Assembly: GCF_002150735.1 (NCBI RefSeq)
Contig: NZ_MUKA01000242.1
Location: forward strand, 1 to 41,696
Reading direction: 5' to 3'
Length of the DNA: 41,696 nucleotides
From: Streptomyces africanus
Lineage (GTDB): Bacteria > Actinomycetota > Actinomycetes > Streptomycetales > Streptomycetaceae
This document shows, in pieces, positions 31,337-40,300 of the stretch (its first letter is position 1; each line of letters begins with the position of its first letter). The notes beneath the pieces were generated by a model. It ran no database searches. It saw only the letters and a program-made list of their open reading frames with translations, and was not told where the DNA came from. Both the position numbers and the translations under genes were made by a program.

Positions 31337-32461
31337 TCAGCTCTTGGCTGCGGCGGCCTTGGACTTGGCGGTCTTGGCCGCTGCCGGGGCGGGGACCGCA
31401 GGCGCGTCGGCCGGTGCCGGGGAGACCGCCGCGTCCGTGCCCGGCTCGGCGGCCGGCTCCTCGGGACGCACACCGACGCCCAGCTTCTCCTTGATCTTCT
31501 TCTCGATCTCGTTGGCCAGGTCGGGATTGTCCTTCAGGAAGTTGCGCGCGTTCTCCTTGCCCTGGCCGAGCTGGTCGCCCTCGTACGTGTACCAGGCGCC
31601 GGCCTTGCGGACGAAGCCGTGCTCCACGCCCATGTCGATCAGACCGCCCTCGCGGCTGATGCCGTGACCGTAGAGGATGTCGAACTCGGCCTGCTTGAAG
31701 GGCGGCGCGACCTTGTTCTTGACGACCTTGCAGCGGGTGCGGTTGCCGACCGCGTCCGTGCCGTCCTTCAGGGTTTCGATGCGGCGGATGTCGATGCGCA
31801 CCGAGGCGTAGAACTTCAGCGCCCGGCCACCGGTCGTGGTCTCCGGGGAGCCGAACATCACGCCGATCTTCTCGCGGAGCTGGTTGATGAAGATCGCGGT
31901 GGTCTTGGACTGGTTGAGCGCGCTGGTGATCTTCCGCAGGGCCTGGCTCATCAGGCGGGCCTGCAGACCCACGTGGCTGTCGCCCATCTCGCCCTCGATC
32001 TCCGCGCGCGGGACGAGCGCCGCGACGGAGTCGATGACGATGAGGTCGAGGGCGCCGGAGCGGACCAGCATGTCCACGATCTCCAGGGCCTGCTCGCCGT
32101 TGTCCGGCTGGGAGAGGATGAGGTTGTCGATGTCGACACCGAGCTTCTTCGCGTACTCGGGGTCGAGTGCGTGCTCCGCGTCGACGAAGGCGACCTGGCC
32201 GCCGGCCTTCTGCGCGTTCGCCACCGCGTGCAGGGTCAGGGTGGTCTTACCGGAGGACTCCGGTCCGTAGATCTCCACGACACGGCCGCGGGGCAGGCCG
32301 CCCACGCCGAGGGCCACGTCGAGGGCGGTGGATCCGGTCGGGATGACCTCGATGGGCTCCTTGGTCCGGTCGCCCATGCGCATGACCGCGCCCTTGCCGA
32401 ATTGCCGTTCAATCTGTGCGAGAGCGGCATCCAGGGCCTTCTCGCGGTCGGTTCCTGCCAT
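31337..32461 (-). CDS. recA: RecA recombinase
   Basis: The 374-residue RecA forms filaments on single-stranded DNA, drives strand exchange and triggers LexA cleavage. Motifs: Walker A GPESSGKTT, KAGGQVAFVDAEHALDPEYA, LIVIDSVAALVP and FINQLREKIGVMFGSPETTTGG. The C-terminal 40 residues are Ala/Pro/Glu-rich, as in other streptomycetes. ATG 32459-32461 fits the family start MAGTDREKALDAALAQIER and has GGTGGA upstream. A LexA box lies in the promoter region (32625-32640), so it should be SOS-induced. recX follows. Confidence 0.99.
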   Translation of the reverse strand: MAGTDREKALDAALAQIERQFGKGAVMRMGDRTKEPIEVIPTGSTALDVALGVGGLPRGRVVEIYGPESSGKTTLTLHAVANAQKAGGQVAFVDAEHALDPEYAKKLGVDIDNLILSQPDNGEQALEIVDMLVRSGALDLIVIDSVAALVPRAEIEGEMGDSHVGLQARLMSQALRKITSALNQSKTTAIFINQLREKIGVMFGSPETTTGGRALKFYASVRIDIRRIETLKDGTDAVGNRTRCKVVKNKVAPPFKQAEFDILYGHGISREGGLIDMGVEHGFVRKAGAWYTYEGDQLGQGKENARNFLKDNPDLANEIEKKIKEKLGVGVRPEEPAAEPGTDAAVSPAPADAPAVPAPAAAKTAKSKAAAAKS

Positions 32462-32624
32462 GGGTTCCACCCGATTTGCTTGAGTCGATCGCTTCACGTC
32501 AAAGACGCTAACGCCTGCCACTGACAATGCGCCCCGACGCACGTCCGGCCTGTGGATAACTCGGGCACTTCTCCACCCAAAGTACGTCGAACTGCCCGTC
32601 GTTGAGCTTCGCCGGAGACTCCAT

Positions 32625-32640
32625 AAGAATGGATGTTCGA
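32625..32640 (-). promoter_or_regulatory. LexA/SOS box upstream of recA
   Basis: On the minus strand the site reads TCGAACATCCATTCTT. The core GAAC-N4-ATTC is one base off the actinobacterial GAAC-N4-GTTC consensus. It is about 165 bases upstream of the recA start. Confidence 0.75.
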
Positions 32641-32690
32641 TTTTCGTGTCAAGCGCACCATGCGGCACCTCCGTGACAGGGCGCGGCGAC

Positions 32691-34037
32691 TCAGGCCGGG
32701 CTCTCCCCGGAGCCCTCGTCCCCGGACCGCCCGTCCCCGGATCCCCCGCCATCGGACCGTCCGCCCTCGGACTGCCCGGCGTCGGACTGCCCGGCGTCGG
32801 GCCGCTCCGCCCCGGCCCGCCGTGCCCACAGCTGCCTCGCGCGCGTGACGAGGCCCGGCCCCTCCCCGCGGCGGTGATGGCCATGCACCCGGGGGTCGTC
32901 CGTGACGGCGTACCGCTTCACGTAGGCCCCCAGGAAGGCCTGGAGCGTGGCGATGGCGGGGATGGCGATCAGCGCGCCGACGGCGCCCAGGAGCGCGGTG
33001 CCCGCGATGACCGAGCCGAAGGCGACCGCGGGGTGGATGTCGACGGTCTTGGACGTCAGCTTCGGCTGGAGCACGTAGTTCTCGAACTGCTGGTAGATCA
33101 CCACGAAGATCAGCACCCACAGCGCGTACCAGGGGTTGACCGTGAACGCGATCAGCATGGGCAGCGCGCCCGCGAGATACGTGCCGATGGTGGGGATGAA
33201 CTGCGACACCAGGCCCACCCACACGGCGAGCACGGGCGCGTAGGGCACGTCCAGGGCCTGCAGGAGGACGAAGTGCGCTATGCCGGAGATCAGTGCCATC
33301 AGGCCGCGCGAGTAGATGTAGCCGCCGGTCTTGTTCACGGCGATCTCCCAGGCGCGCAGCACCTCGGCCTGCCGGGCGGGCGGCAGGAGGGAGCAGATCG
33401 TGCGGCGCAGTCGCGGGCCGTCCGCGGCGAAGTAGAACGAGAACAGCGCGATCGTCAGCAGCTGGAAGAGACCTCCGATGACCTGGGCGGACACGTCCAG
33501 GACACCCGTGGCGCTGTTCTGCACGTAGGTGCGCAGCCAGTCGGAGCGCAGCAGGCCCTCCTGGATGTCCACGCGCTTCAGATCGGTTTTGAAGTGCGTG
33601 TTGACCCAGTGGATGACGGAGTCGAGGTAGCCCGGGAAGCCCTCGATCATCTTGATGATCTGGTCCGCGAGGATGGAGCCGAGCAGCGTGACGAAGCCCG
33701 CCACCCCGATCATCACGCCGATGAAGACGATGAACGTGGCCAGTCCCCTGCGCATACCGCGCGAGGCCATCCAGCTCACCGCCGGCTCGATGGCGAGCGC
33801 CAGGAAGAACGCGATGAGGATGTTGACCAGCAGCCCGGTGAGCTGGTGGAAGGCCCAGCTGCCCAGCTGGAACACGGCGACGAGGGCGAGTGCGAGCACC
33901 AGGGCGCGCGGCAGCCAGCGCGGCATGCGGCCGTTCGGCCCGGTGTCCCCGGCCGGGGGCGGGGGCGACGCGGGCGGTGTCGTGCCGAACGGGGAGGACT
34001 GCTGAGCTGCCTGCCCGGTCTCGTCAGTGGGTGCCAC
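32691..34037 (-). CDS. AI-2E family (PerM-like) membrane transporter
   Basis: A 448-residue membrane protein with seven to eight hydrophobic segments, including VLALALVAVFQLGSWAF and LLVNILIAFFLALAIEPAVS, and a family-typical C-terminal part (GTYLAGALPMLIAFTVNP, VAFGSVIAGTALLGAVGALIAIPA). Both tails are cytoplasmic and low in complexity (Pro/Gly N-terminus, Asp/Gly/Ser C-terminus). Members export diverse small molecules or antiport Na+; the autoinducer-2 label is historical. I chose GTG 34035-34037. A GTG six codons upstream (34053-34055) is nearly as good. It lies upstream of recA on the same strand. Confidence 0.87.
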   Translation of the reverse strand: MAPTDETGQAAQQSSPFGTTPPASPPPPAGDTGPNGRMPRWLPRALVLALALVAVFQLGSWAFHQLTGLLVNILIAFFLALAIEPAVSWMASRGMRRGLATFIVFIGVMIGVAGFVTLLGSILADQIIKMIEGFPGYLDSVIHWVNTHFKTDLKRVDIQEGLLRSDWLRTYVQNSATGVLDVSAQVIGGLFQLLTIALFSFYFAADGPRLRRTICSLLPPARQAEVLRAWEIAVNKTGGYIYSRGLMALISGIAHFVLLQALDVPYAPVLAVWVGLVSQFIPTIGTYLAGALPMLIAFTVNPWYALWVLIFVVIYQQFENYVLQPKLTSKTVDIHPAVAFGSVIAGTALLGAVGALIAIPAIATLQAFLGAYVKRYAVTDDPRVHGHHRRGEGPGLVTRARQLWARRAGAERPDAGQSDAGQSEGGRSDGGGSGDGRSGDEGSGESPA

Positions 34038-34043
34038 GCACCA

Positions 34044-34049
34044 AGTCTC
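34044..34049 (-). promoter_or_regulatory. Possible -10 element GAGACT for the AI-2E transporter gene
   Basis: GAGACT is followed by TGGTGC and GTG 34037. The same hexamer at the same spacing precedes miaA. It lacks the first consensus T. Confidence 0.35.
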
Positions 34050-34121
34050 GCCCACGCCACCGACAGCCGTCTGCCCGCGTGCGATCTTCGTGGGCCGTCA
34101 GTCAGCGGTCTCCACGACGGG

Positions 34122-34316
34122 TCAACGCTTCTCCCTCGGGACGTCCATCACCGCACACACCACCTGCCAGACCTCCTTGGCGTCCCAGCCGGCGTCGAGC
34201 GCCCCGTGGACGGTGCGCCCGCCGAGCTCCGCCATCACATGGTCGCGCGCGAAGGTGTCGGCGTATCCCGGACCGAAGTGCTCCGCCATCCGCTGCCAGA
34301 AGACCGTCAACCGCAT
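34122..34316 (-). CDS. DUF3046 protein
   Basis: A 64-residue protein that matches the actinobacterial DUF3046 family: MRLTVFWQRMAEHFGPGYA, DHVMAELGGRTV, and W in DAGWDAKEVWQVVCAVMDVP. It is usually found near recA-recX in actinobacteria, as here. Function unknown. ATG 34314-34316 has GGAG close before it, at only 2-3 bases, and GATACT 6 bases upstream (34323-34328), so a leaderless message is likely. Confidence 0.9.
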   Translation of the reverse strand: MRLTVFWQRMAEHFGPGYADTFARDHVMAELGGRTVHGALDAGWDAKEVWQVVCAVMDVPREKR

Positions 34317-34322
34317 GACTCC

Positions 34323-34328
34323 AGTATC
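34323..34328 (-). promoter_or_regulatory. -10 element GATACT for DUF3046
   Basis: GATACT is followed by GGAGTC and then ATG. Confidence 0.45.
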
Positions 34329-34383
34329 CCGCCCCTGCGGGTGGGCCTGGGCCGGGACCGCCTGCCGGCACCGTATTGCGCCC

Positions 34384-34389
34384 TACGGT
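34384..34389 (+). promoter_or_regulatory. -10 element TACGGT for the prenyltransferase-like gene
   Basis: TACGGT is followed by CTGACCC and then ATG 34397. There is no Shine-Dalgarno sequence. Confidence 0.5.
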
Positions 34390-34396
34390 CTGACCC

Positions 34397-35341
34397 ATGG
34401 CCGAAACAGGAGCTCCCTCACTCCCCCAGTCGCCCGCGCCGCACACCCCCGTGGCGCGTGCGGAACGCTTCGTCTGGCTCACCGCGCGCGTGCTCGAGCA
34501 GCGCCTCTTCGCCCACCACTTCCGGGGCGGCGCCGCCGACCCGGTGGAGACCGCCCTGGATGCCTACCGCAACGAGGACGGCGGGTACGGCCACGCGCTG
34601 GAGCCCGACCTGCGCGGCCCGGTCAGCCAGCCGCTGCACACCGCCCACGCCCTGCGCGTCCTGGACGCCGTGGGACGCTGCGCCGGCCAGCGAGTGGAAC
34701 GCATGTGCCGCTATCTGACCTCCGTCTCCACGGCGGACGGCGCCCTCCCGGCGATCCACCCCAGCCAGCGCGGCTACCCGACGGCGCCCTTCGTACCGGT
34801 CGTGGAGGACCCGCCCAGCGACCTCCTGGCCACCGGGCCGGTGGTGGGGCTGCTGCACCGCAACGAGGTGTGGCACGCCTGGCTGTTCCGGGCCACGGAC
34901 TTCTGCTGGCAGGCGGTCGAGTCGCTGGAGAAGTCCCACCCCTACGAGATCGAGGCCGCCGTGGCCTTCCTCGACTCCGCCCCGGACCGCACGCGCGCGG
35001 AGGCGGCCGCCGATCGTCTGGGCCGCCTGGTCCGCGAACACCGTCTGGCGGCTCTGGACCCCGAGAATCTGGACGTGTACCCGGTACCTCCTGGTTACGC
35101 CCAGGGCGAGCACCACTTTCCGTACGACTACGCGAGGACACCGTGCTCCCTCGCGCGCGCGTGGTTCACCGACGAGGAGATGGCCCGCTCGCTGGACCAC
35201 CTCGCGGCCCAGCAACAGGAGGACGGTGGCTGGCCCGTCCGGTGGCGCCGCTGGGCCTCGGCCCCCGCCCTGGAGGCCCGCCCGGTGGTGACGATCGAGG
35301 CCCTGCGCACCCTCAGCGCCTACGGCCGCGGCATCGGCTGA
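34397..35341 (+). CDS. Prenyltransferase/squalene-cyclase-like alpha/alpha-barrel protein
   Basis: The 314-residue protein has helical repeats related to prenyltransferase beta subunits and squalene cyclases, with QW-like sites NEDGGYGHALEPDL near residue 60 and QQEDGGWPVRW near residue 280. It lacks the DxDD protonation motif of cyclases, so a synthase role is not supported. The fold may serve sugar or polymer binding. ATG 34397 has no Shine-Dalgarno; TACGGT lies 7 bases upstream. Its stop (35339-35341) directly abuts the stop of azlD on the other strand. Confidence 0.75.
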   Translation: MAETGAPSLPQSPAPHTPVARAERFVWLTARVLEQRLFAHHFRGGAADPVETALDAYRNEDGGYGHALEPDLRGPVSQPLHTAHALRVLDAVGRCAGQRVERMCRYLTSVSTADGALPAIHPSQRGYPTAPFVPVVEDPPSDLLATGPVVGLLHRNEVWHAWLFRATDFCWQAVESLEKSHPYEIEAAVAFLDSAPDRTRAEAAADRLGRLVREHRLAALDPENLDVYPVPPGYAQGEHHFPYDYARTPCSLARAWFTDEEMARSLDHLAAQQQEDGGWPVRWRRWASAPALEARPVVTIEALRTLSAYGRGIG

Positions 35342-35650
35342 TCAGGCCCCCATGGCCCGCACTCCCGCGGTCACCACCACAGCCGCTGCGACGACGAGCA
35401 GGAACGGCGCCCGCAGCATCAGCGCCACAGCGGCGGCTCCGACTCCGGCGGCCCGCGCGTCCAGGACCAGCGCCTGTCCGTCGGCGAAGGTCTGCTGGGC
35501 CGTGAGGGCCGCCAGCAAGGCGACGGGCAGCAGCGCGGCGAGCCGCTTCACGACGGGCCGCTCGAGCGCCCCCGCGGGCACCAGCAGCCCGGCCAGCTTG
35601 ACGGCGTAGCACCCGAGGACGGTCACACCGATCGCGATCCAGACGTTCAC
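35342..35650 (-). CDS. azlD: AzlD-family branched-chain amino-acid transport subunit
   Basis: A 102-residue membrane protein with four hydrophobic segments (WIAIGVTVLGCYAVKLAGLL, RLAALLPVALLAALTAQQ, AGVGAAAVALMLRAPFLLV). AzlD is the small partner of AzlC in exporters of branched-chain amino acids. GTG 35648-35650 overlaps the azlC stop by 4 bases with GGAG upstream, so it is coupled. The stop meets the stop of the convergent gene head to head. Confidence 0.9.
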   Translation of the reverse strand: MNVWIAIGVTVLGCYAVKLAGLLVPAGALERPVVKRLAALLPVALLAALTAQQTFADGQALVLDARAAGVGAAAVALMLRAPFLLVVAAAVVVTAGVRAMGA

Positions 35651-36369
35651 CCCTGCTCCCCCTGTCCCCTGCGCCGGCCGTCCGCCCAGAGCACGACCGG
35701 CGCCGCCAGCGCGGCCAGCAGAACCGGCACACCGGCGGGCAGCACGGGCAGCAGCCCGAGCCCCAGCAGCACGGCGAGCCCGGCGGCGGCCCGCTCGGTG
35801 CCGGTCTTCAGCATCGGGGCGAGCAGCGCCAGGAACACCGCGGGTCCTGCCGCGTCCAGCCCCCACGCGTCGGTGTCCCCGATGGCCTCGGCGCCCAGGG
35901 CGCCGAGCAGCGTGGTGAGGTTCCACAGGACGTACAGGCTCAGCCCCGTCACCAGGAAACCGATCCGCGCAGCGCGCCGCGTGGGCTGTGCGAGCGCGAC
36001 GGCGGCCGTCTCGTCGATCACCCACTGGGCGGCGAACGGCCGCACCGCGCGCGGGAGGGCCAGCATCTGTGACAGACGCAGGCCGTAGAAGGCGTTCCGT
36101 ACGCCCAGGAAAAAGGCCCCGGCCGCCGCCGTGAACGGGCCGCCACCGGCCGCGAGGGCGCCCACCAGGGCGAACTGGGACGCGCCGGTGAACACCAGCA
36201 GACTGAGCGCGCACGTCTGCATCAGCGTGAGTCCACTGCCGGCCGATGTCACCCCGAAGGCGAACCCGGAGAGCCCGACGGCCACTCCGACGCCCAGGGC
36301 GTCCCGCACGACGGCACGGTCCGCCTTCCCACTGGTCTCTGTCTCTTCGAGAGCTGTGCGATCTGCCAC
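35647..36369 (-). CDS. azlC: AzlC-family branched-chain amino-acid exporter
   Basis: A 240-residue permease of the AzlC family. Signatures: GVAVGLSGFAFGVTSAGSG, LLVFTGASQFALVGALAAGG, RNAFYGLRLSQML and QWVIDETAAVAL. With AzlD it should export branched-chain amino acids or their analogues. GTG 36367-36369 was chosen because TAGCGT lies 7 bases upstream and no Shine-Dalgarno is present; GCGGGGC could be a weak one. It begins 23 bases after the AraC stop, so it may be read through from that gene. Confidence 0.9.
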   Translation of the reverse strand: MADRTALEETETSGKADRAVVRDALGVGVAVGLSGFAFGVTSAGSGLTLMQTCALSLLVFTGASQFALVGALAAGGGPFTAAAGAFFLGVRNAFYGLRLSQMLALPRAVRPFAAQWVIDETAAVALAQPTRRAARIGFLVTGLSLYVLWNLTTLLGALGAEAIGDTDAWGLDAAGPAVFLALLAPMLKTGTERAAAGLAVLLGLGLLPVLPAGVPVLLAALAAPVVLWADGRRRGQGEQG

Positions 36370-36376
36370 GCCCCGC

Positions 36377-36382
36377 ACGCTA
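36377..36382 (-). promoter_or_regulatory. -10 element TAGCGT for azlC
   Basis: TAGCGT is followed by GCGGGGC and then GTG 36369. It lies in the short gap after the AraC gene. Confidence 0.4.
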
Positions 36383-36392
36383 CGAGGAGCCG

Positions 36393-37223
36393 CTACCGCA
36401 GGTCTTGTACGTTCTTGCGCTCCCGCTGATAGGCCCCCGGCGGCACACCGACCATCCGGCTGAAGTGCCGGTTGAGGTGCGGCTGATCGGTGAAGCCCAC
36501 GGCCACGGCGACCTCCGAGGGCGCCGTCCCGAGGTCCAGCAGCCGCCGCGCCCGCCGTATCCGCGCGTCCGTGAGCCACGCGTGCGGCGGCATCCCGTAG
36601 GCGTCCCGGAAGGCCCGCAGCAAGGCGAAGGGACTGGTCCCGAGGTCGGCCGCCAACCGCTCCAGGCTCGGCGGCCGCGCCATCCGCTCCTCCAGCACCG
36701 CACGCGCGCGTGCCGCGATCCGGGCCCCCGCCGTCCGCACCTCCCGCCGTGGCATGGGCCCGCCGTTCAGCCGCAGCAACCTGGTCACGGCGACCCGCAG
36801 CAGCGTGTCCGCGGCCAGCGCGTTGCCCTCGTCGGCGGCCCGCAGCACCTGATGCACCAGCCCGACGGCGTACGGGTCGTCCACCACGGGGCTGACGAAC
36901 CCCGGTGTCCCCCGCAGCGCCGTGGTCTCGGCCGCGATCTCCGCCACGACATCGACGGGCGGATACACGGCCCCGTACCGCCACCCCTCCGGCACACCGG
37001 CCCGCCCGGTGTGCGGAGTATCCGGATTCACCAGCGCGAGAGCCCCGGCCCCCGCGTACTGATCGCCCCCGCCGTGGTGAAACACCTCCACCCCGTCGGC
37101 GATGGCGGCGATCACGAAGTTCTCGTGCGTGTGCCGCACGAACGTCTTCCGCACGTACCGGGCCCGCAGCAGGTCCACCCCGGGCAGCTCGGCGTACTGC
37201 CAGTGCCGCGCGCGCTCGCTCAT
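36393..37223 (-). CDS. AraC-family regulator with cupin sensor domain
   Basis: A 276-residue regulator. The N-terminal cupin (RKTFVRHTHENFVIAAIADG, LVNPDTPHTG) binds a ligand. The C-terminal region has the two helix-turn-helix motifs, LAADLGTSPFALLRAFRDAYG and VAVAVGFTDQPHLNRHFSRMVG, then PPGAYQR. It is upstream of azlCD and likely controls them in response to an amino acid; this is inferred from order. ATG 37221-37223 has GACAAT 6 bases upstream (37230-37235) and no Shine-Dalgarno. Confidence 0.92.
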   Translation of the reverse strand: MSERARHWQYAELPGVDLLRARYVRKTFVRHTHENFVIAAIADGVEVFHHGGGDQYAGAGALALVNPDTPHTGRAGVPEGWRYGAVYPPVDVVAEIAAETTALRGTPGFVSPVVDDPYAVGLVHQVLRAADEGNALAADTLLRVAVTRLLRLNGGPMPRREVRTAGARIAARARAVLEERMARPPSLERLAADLGTSPFALLRAFRDAYGMPPHAWLTDARIRRARRLLDLGTAPSEVAVAVGFTDQPHLNRHFSRMVGVPPGAYQRERKNVQDLR

Positions 37224-37229
37224 ACGGCC

Positions 37230-37235
37230 ATTGTC
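37230..37235 (-). promoter_or_regulatory. -10 element GACAAT for the AraC regulator
   Basis: GACAAT is followed by GGCCGT and then ATG 37223. Confidence 0.45.
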
Positions 37236-37303
37236 CGACCCCCCGGCCCACCCCGAAACGGCAGGCCGGACCGCGGCGGGCTCCCGTTGTCAGTGGTGGG
37301 GTG

Positions 37304-37309
37304 CACGAT
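37304..37309 (+). promoter_or_regulatory. Possible -10 element CACGAT for lhr
   Basis: CACGAT is followed by GGACGC and ATG 37316. No -35 was found at a standard distance. Confidence 0.4.
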
Positions 37310-37315
37310 GGACGC

Positions 37316-40300
37316 ATGCCCAGCACAGCACCCGGACCCCTGGACGGCTTCTCCCCCGCGACCCGCGCCTGGTTCTCGGGCGCCTTCTCGGCGCCCACCA
37401 CGGCCCAGTCCGGTGCGTGGCAGGCCATCCACGAGGGTTCGGACGTGCTCGTCGTCGCCCCCACGGGCTCCGGCAAGACCCTGGCCGCCTTCCTCGCCGC
37501 CCTGGACCAGCTCGCTTCGACTCCTCCTCCCGCCGACCCGAGGAAGCGCTGCCGGGTCCTGTACATCTCGCCGCTGAAGGCCCTGGCCGTGGACGTCGAG
37601 CGCAACCTCCGCAGTCCCCTGACCGGCATCCGCCAGGAATCCGTACGGATGGGCCTGCCCGAGCCCGAGGTGAAGGTGGGCATCCGCTCGGGCGACACCC
37701 CCGCCGCCGAGCGGCGCGCCCTGTCCACCCGCCCGCCGGACATCCTGATCACCACCCCCGAGTCGCTGTTCCTGATGCTGACGTCGGCCACGCGCGACGC
37801 GCTGACCGGCGTGGAGACGGTGATCCTCGACGAGGTGCACGCGGTCGCGGGCACCAAGCGCGGCGCCCACCTCGCCCTCTCCCTGGAGCGGCTGGACGAG
37901 CTCCTCCCCAAGCCCGCCCGCCGCATCGGCCTCTCCGCGACGGTCCGGCCGGTCGACGAGGTGGCCCGTTTCCTCTCGCCCCGCCGCAAGGTGGAGATCG
38001 TCCAGCCGGAGTCGGGCAAGGAGTTCGACCTCTCCGTGGTCGTCCCGGTCGAGGACCTGGGCGAGCTGGGCGGCTCCCCGGTGGCGGACGGCTCGGAGGG
38101 CGCCGAGCGCCCGTCGATCTGGCCGCACGTGGAGGAGCGGATCACCGACCTCGTCCAGTCCCACCGCTCCACGATCGTCTTCGCGAACTCCCGCCGCCTC
38201 GCGGAGCGCCTGTGCAACCGCCTGAACGAGATCGCGTACGAACGGGCCACGGGCGAGACCCTCGACGAGCACCACTCCCCCGCCGAGCTCATGGGCGGTT
38301 CGGGAGCCGCCCAGGGCGCGCCCCAGGTCATCGCCCGCGCCCACCACGGCTCGGTGTCCAAGGAGCAGCGTGCCCTGGTCGAGGAGGACCTCAAGGCGGG
38401 CCGCCTCCCGGCGGTCGTGGCCACGTCCAGTCTCGAACTGGGCATCGACATGGGCGCGGTCGACCTGGTGGTCCAGGTCGAATCACCCCCCTCGGTGGCC
38501 TCCGGCCTGCAACGCGTCGGCCGGGCGGGCCACCAGGTGGGCGCGGTCTCCACCGGCGTGGTCTTCCCGAAGTACCGCGGCGACCTGGTCCAGGCGGCGG
38601 TGGTCACCGAGCGCATGCGGACCGGCGCCATCGAGTCCCTCAGGGTCCCCGCCAACCCGCTGGACGTCCTGGCCCAGCAGATCGTCGCCATGACGGCCAT
38701 GGACACCTGGCAGTTCGACGACCTCCTCGCCGCCGTGCGACGGGCAGCCCCCTTCGCCTCGCTCCCGGAGTCGGCCTTCACGGCGGTCCTCGACATGCTG
38801 GCCGGCCGCTACCCGTCCGACGCGTTCGCCGAGCTGCGCCCGCGCGTGGTGTGGGACCGCGTCACCGGGGAGATCACGGGCCGTCCCGGCGCGCAGCGCC
38901 TCGCCGTCACGTCCGGGGGCACGATCCCCGACCGCGGTCTCTTCGGCGTCTTCCTCGCCGGCGCCGACCCCAAGAAGGGCGGCGGCCGGGTCGGCGAGCT
39001 CGACGAGGAGATGGTCTACGAGTCCCGCGTCGGCGACGTCTTCACGCTCGGCACGAGCTCCTGGCGCATCGAGGACATCACCCGCGACCGCGTCCTGGTC
39101 TCCCCCGCCCCCGGCGTGCCGGGCCGGCTGCCCTTCTGGAAGGGCGACCAGCTGGGCCGCCCGCTCGAACTGGGCCGGGCGCTGGGCGCGTTCCTGCGTG
39201 AGGTCGGCTCGCTGTCCAAGGACGACGCCCGGCTGCGCCTCCTCGCCGCCGGCCTGGACGCCTGGGCGGCGGACAACGTGCTGTCCTACCTGGACGAGCA
39301 GCGCGAGGCCTGCGGCCACGTCCCGGACGACCGGACGATCGTCGTGGAGCGCTTCCGCGACGAGCTCGGGGACTGGCGTGTGGTCGTGCACTCGCCCTTC
39401 GGCGCCCAGGTGCACGCCCCCTGGGCGCTCGCGCTCGGCGCGAAGCTCTCCGAGCGCTACGGCATGGACGCGCAGGTCATGCACGCCGACGACGGCATCG
39501 TGCTGCGTCTGCCGGACGCCGATCTGATGGGCCTGGACCTGCTGGACCAGGAACCGGTGAAGATGGGCCGGGAGTACGACGCCGAGCAGGCCCCCGTGGG
39601 CGCCGCCGACGTCGTCTTCGACAAGGGCGAGGTCGACCAGGTCGTCACCGACCAGGTGGGAAGCTCGGCGCTGTTCGCGGCCCGTTTCCGCGAGTGCGCC
39701 GCCCGCGCGCTGCTGCTCCCGCGCCGCAACCCGGGCAAGCGCACGCCGCTGTGGCAGCAACGCCAGCGCGCCTCCCAGCTGCTCCAGGTGGCGAGCGAGT
39801 TCGGCTCGTTCCCGATCGTCCTGGAGGCGGTCCGCGAGTGCCTGCAGGACGTCTTCGACGTCCCCGGGCTCGTGGAACTGATGGGCGACCTGGAGTCCCG
39901 CAAGGTGCGGCTCGTCGAGGTCACCACCCCCGAGCCGTCCCCCTTCGCCCGCTCCCTCCTCTTCGGCTACGTCGCCCAGTTCCTGTACGAGGGCGATTCC
40001 CCGCTCGCCGAGCGCCGCGCCGCGGCCCTGTCGCTGGACTCACGGCTGCTGGCCGAGCTGCTGGGCCAGGCGGAGCTGCGCGAGCTGCTCGACGCGGAGG
40101 TGCTGACGGAGCTGGAGCGGGAGCTTCAATGGCTCACCGAGGACCGCCGCGTCAAGGACGCCGAGGGCGTCGCGGACCTCCTCCGCCTCCTCGGCCCGCT
40201 CACGGACGCGGAACTGGCCGAGCGGGGCGCCGAACCGCAGTGGGCTCAGGACCTGGCCGGCGCCCGGCGCGCCATCCGGGTCCGGATCGCGGGCAGTGAC

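Noticed and set aside
35647..38796. Very long minus-strand open frame covering azlC, the AraC gene and the start of lhr
   Set aside because: Only the azlC portion has family motifs. The rest is antisense to real genes, a common effect of third-position GC bias.
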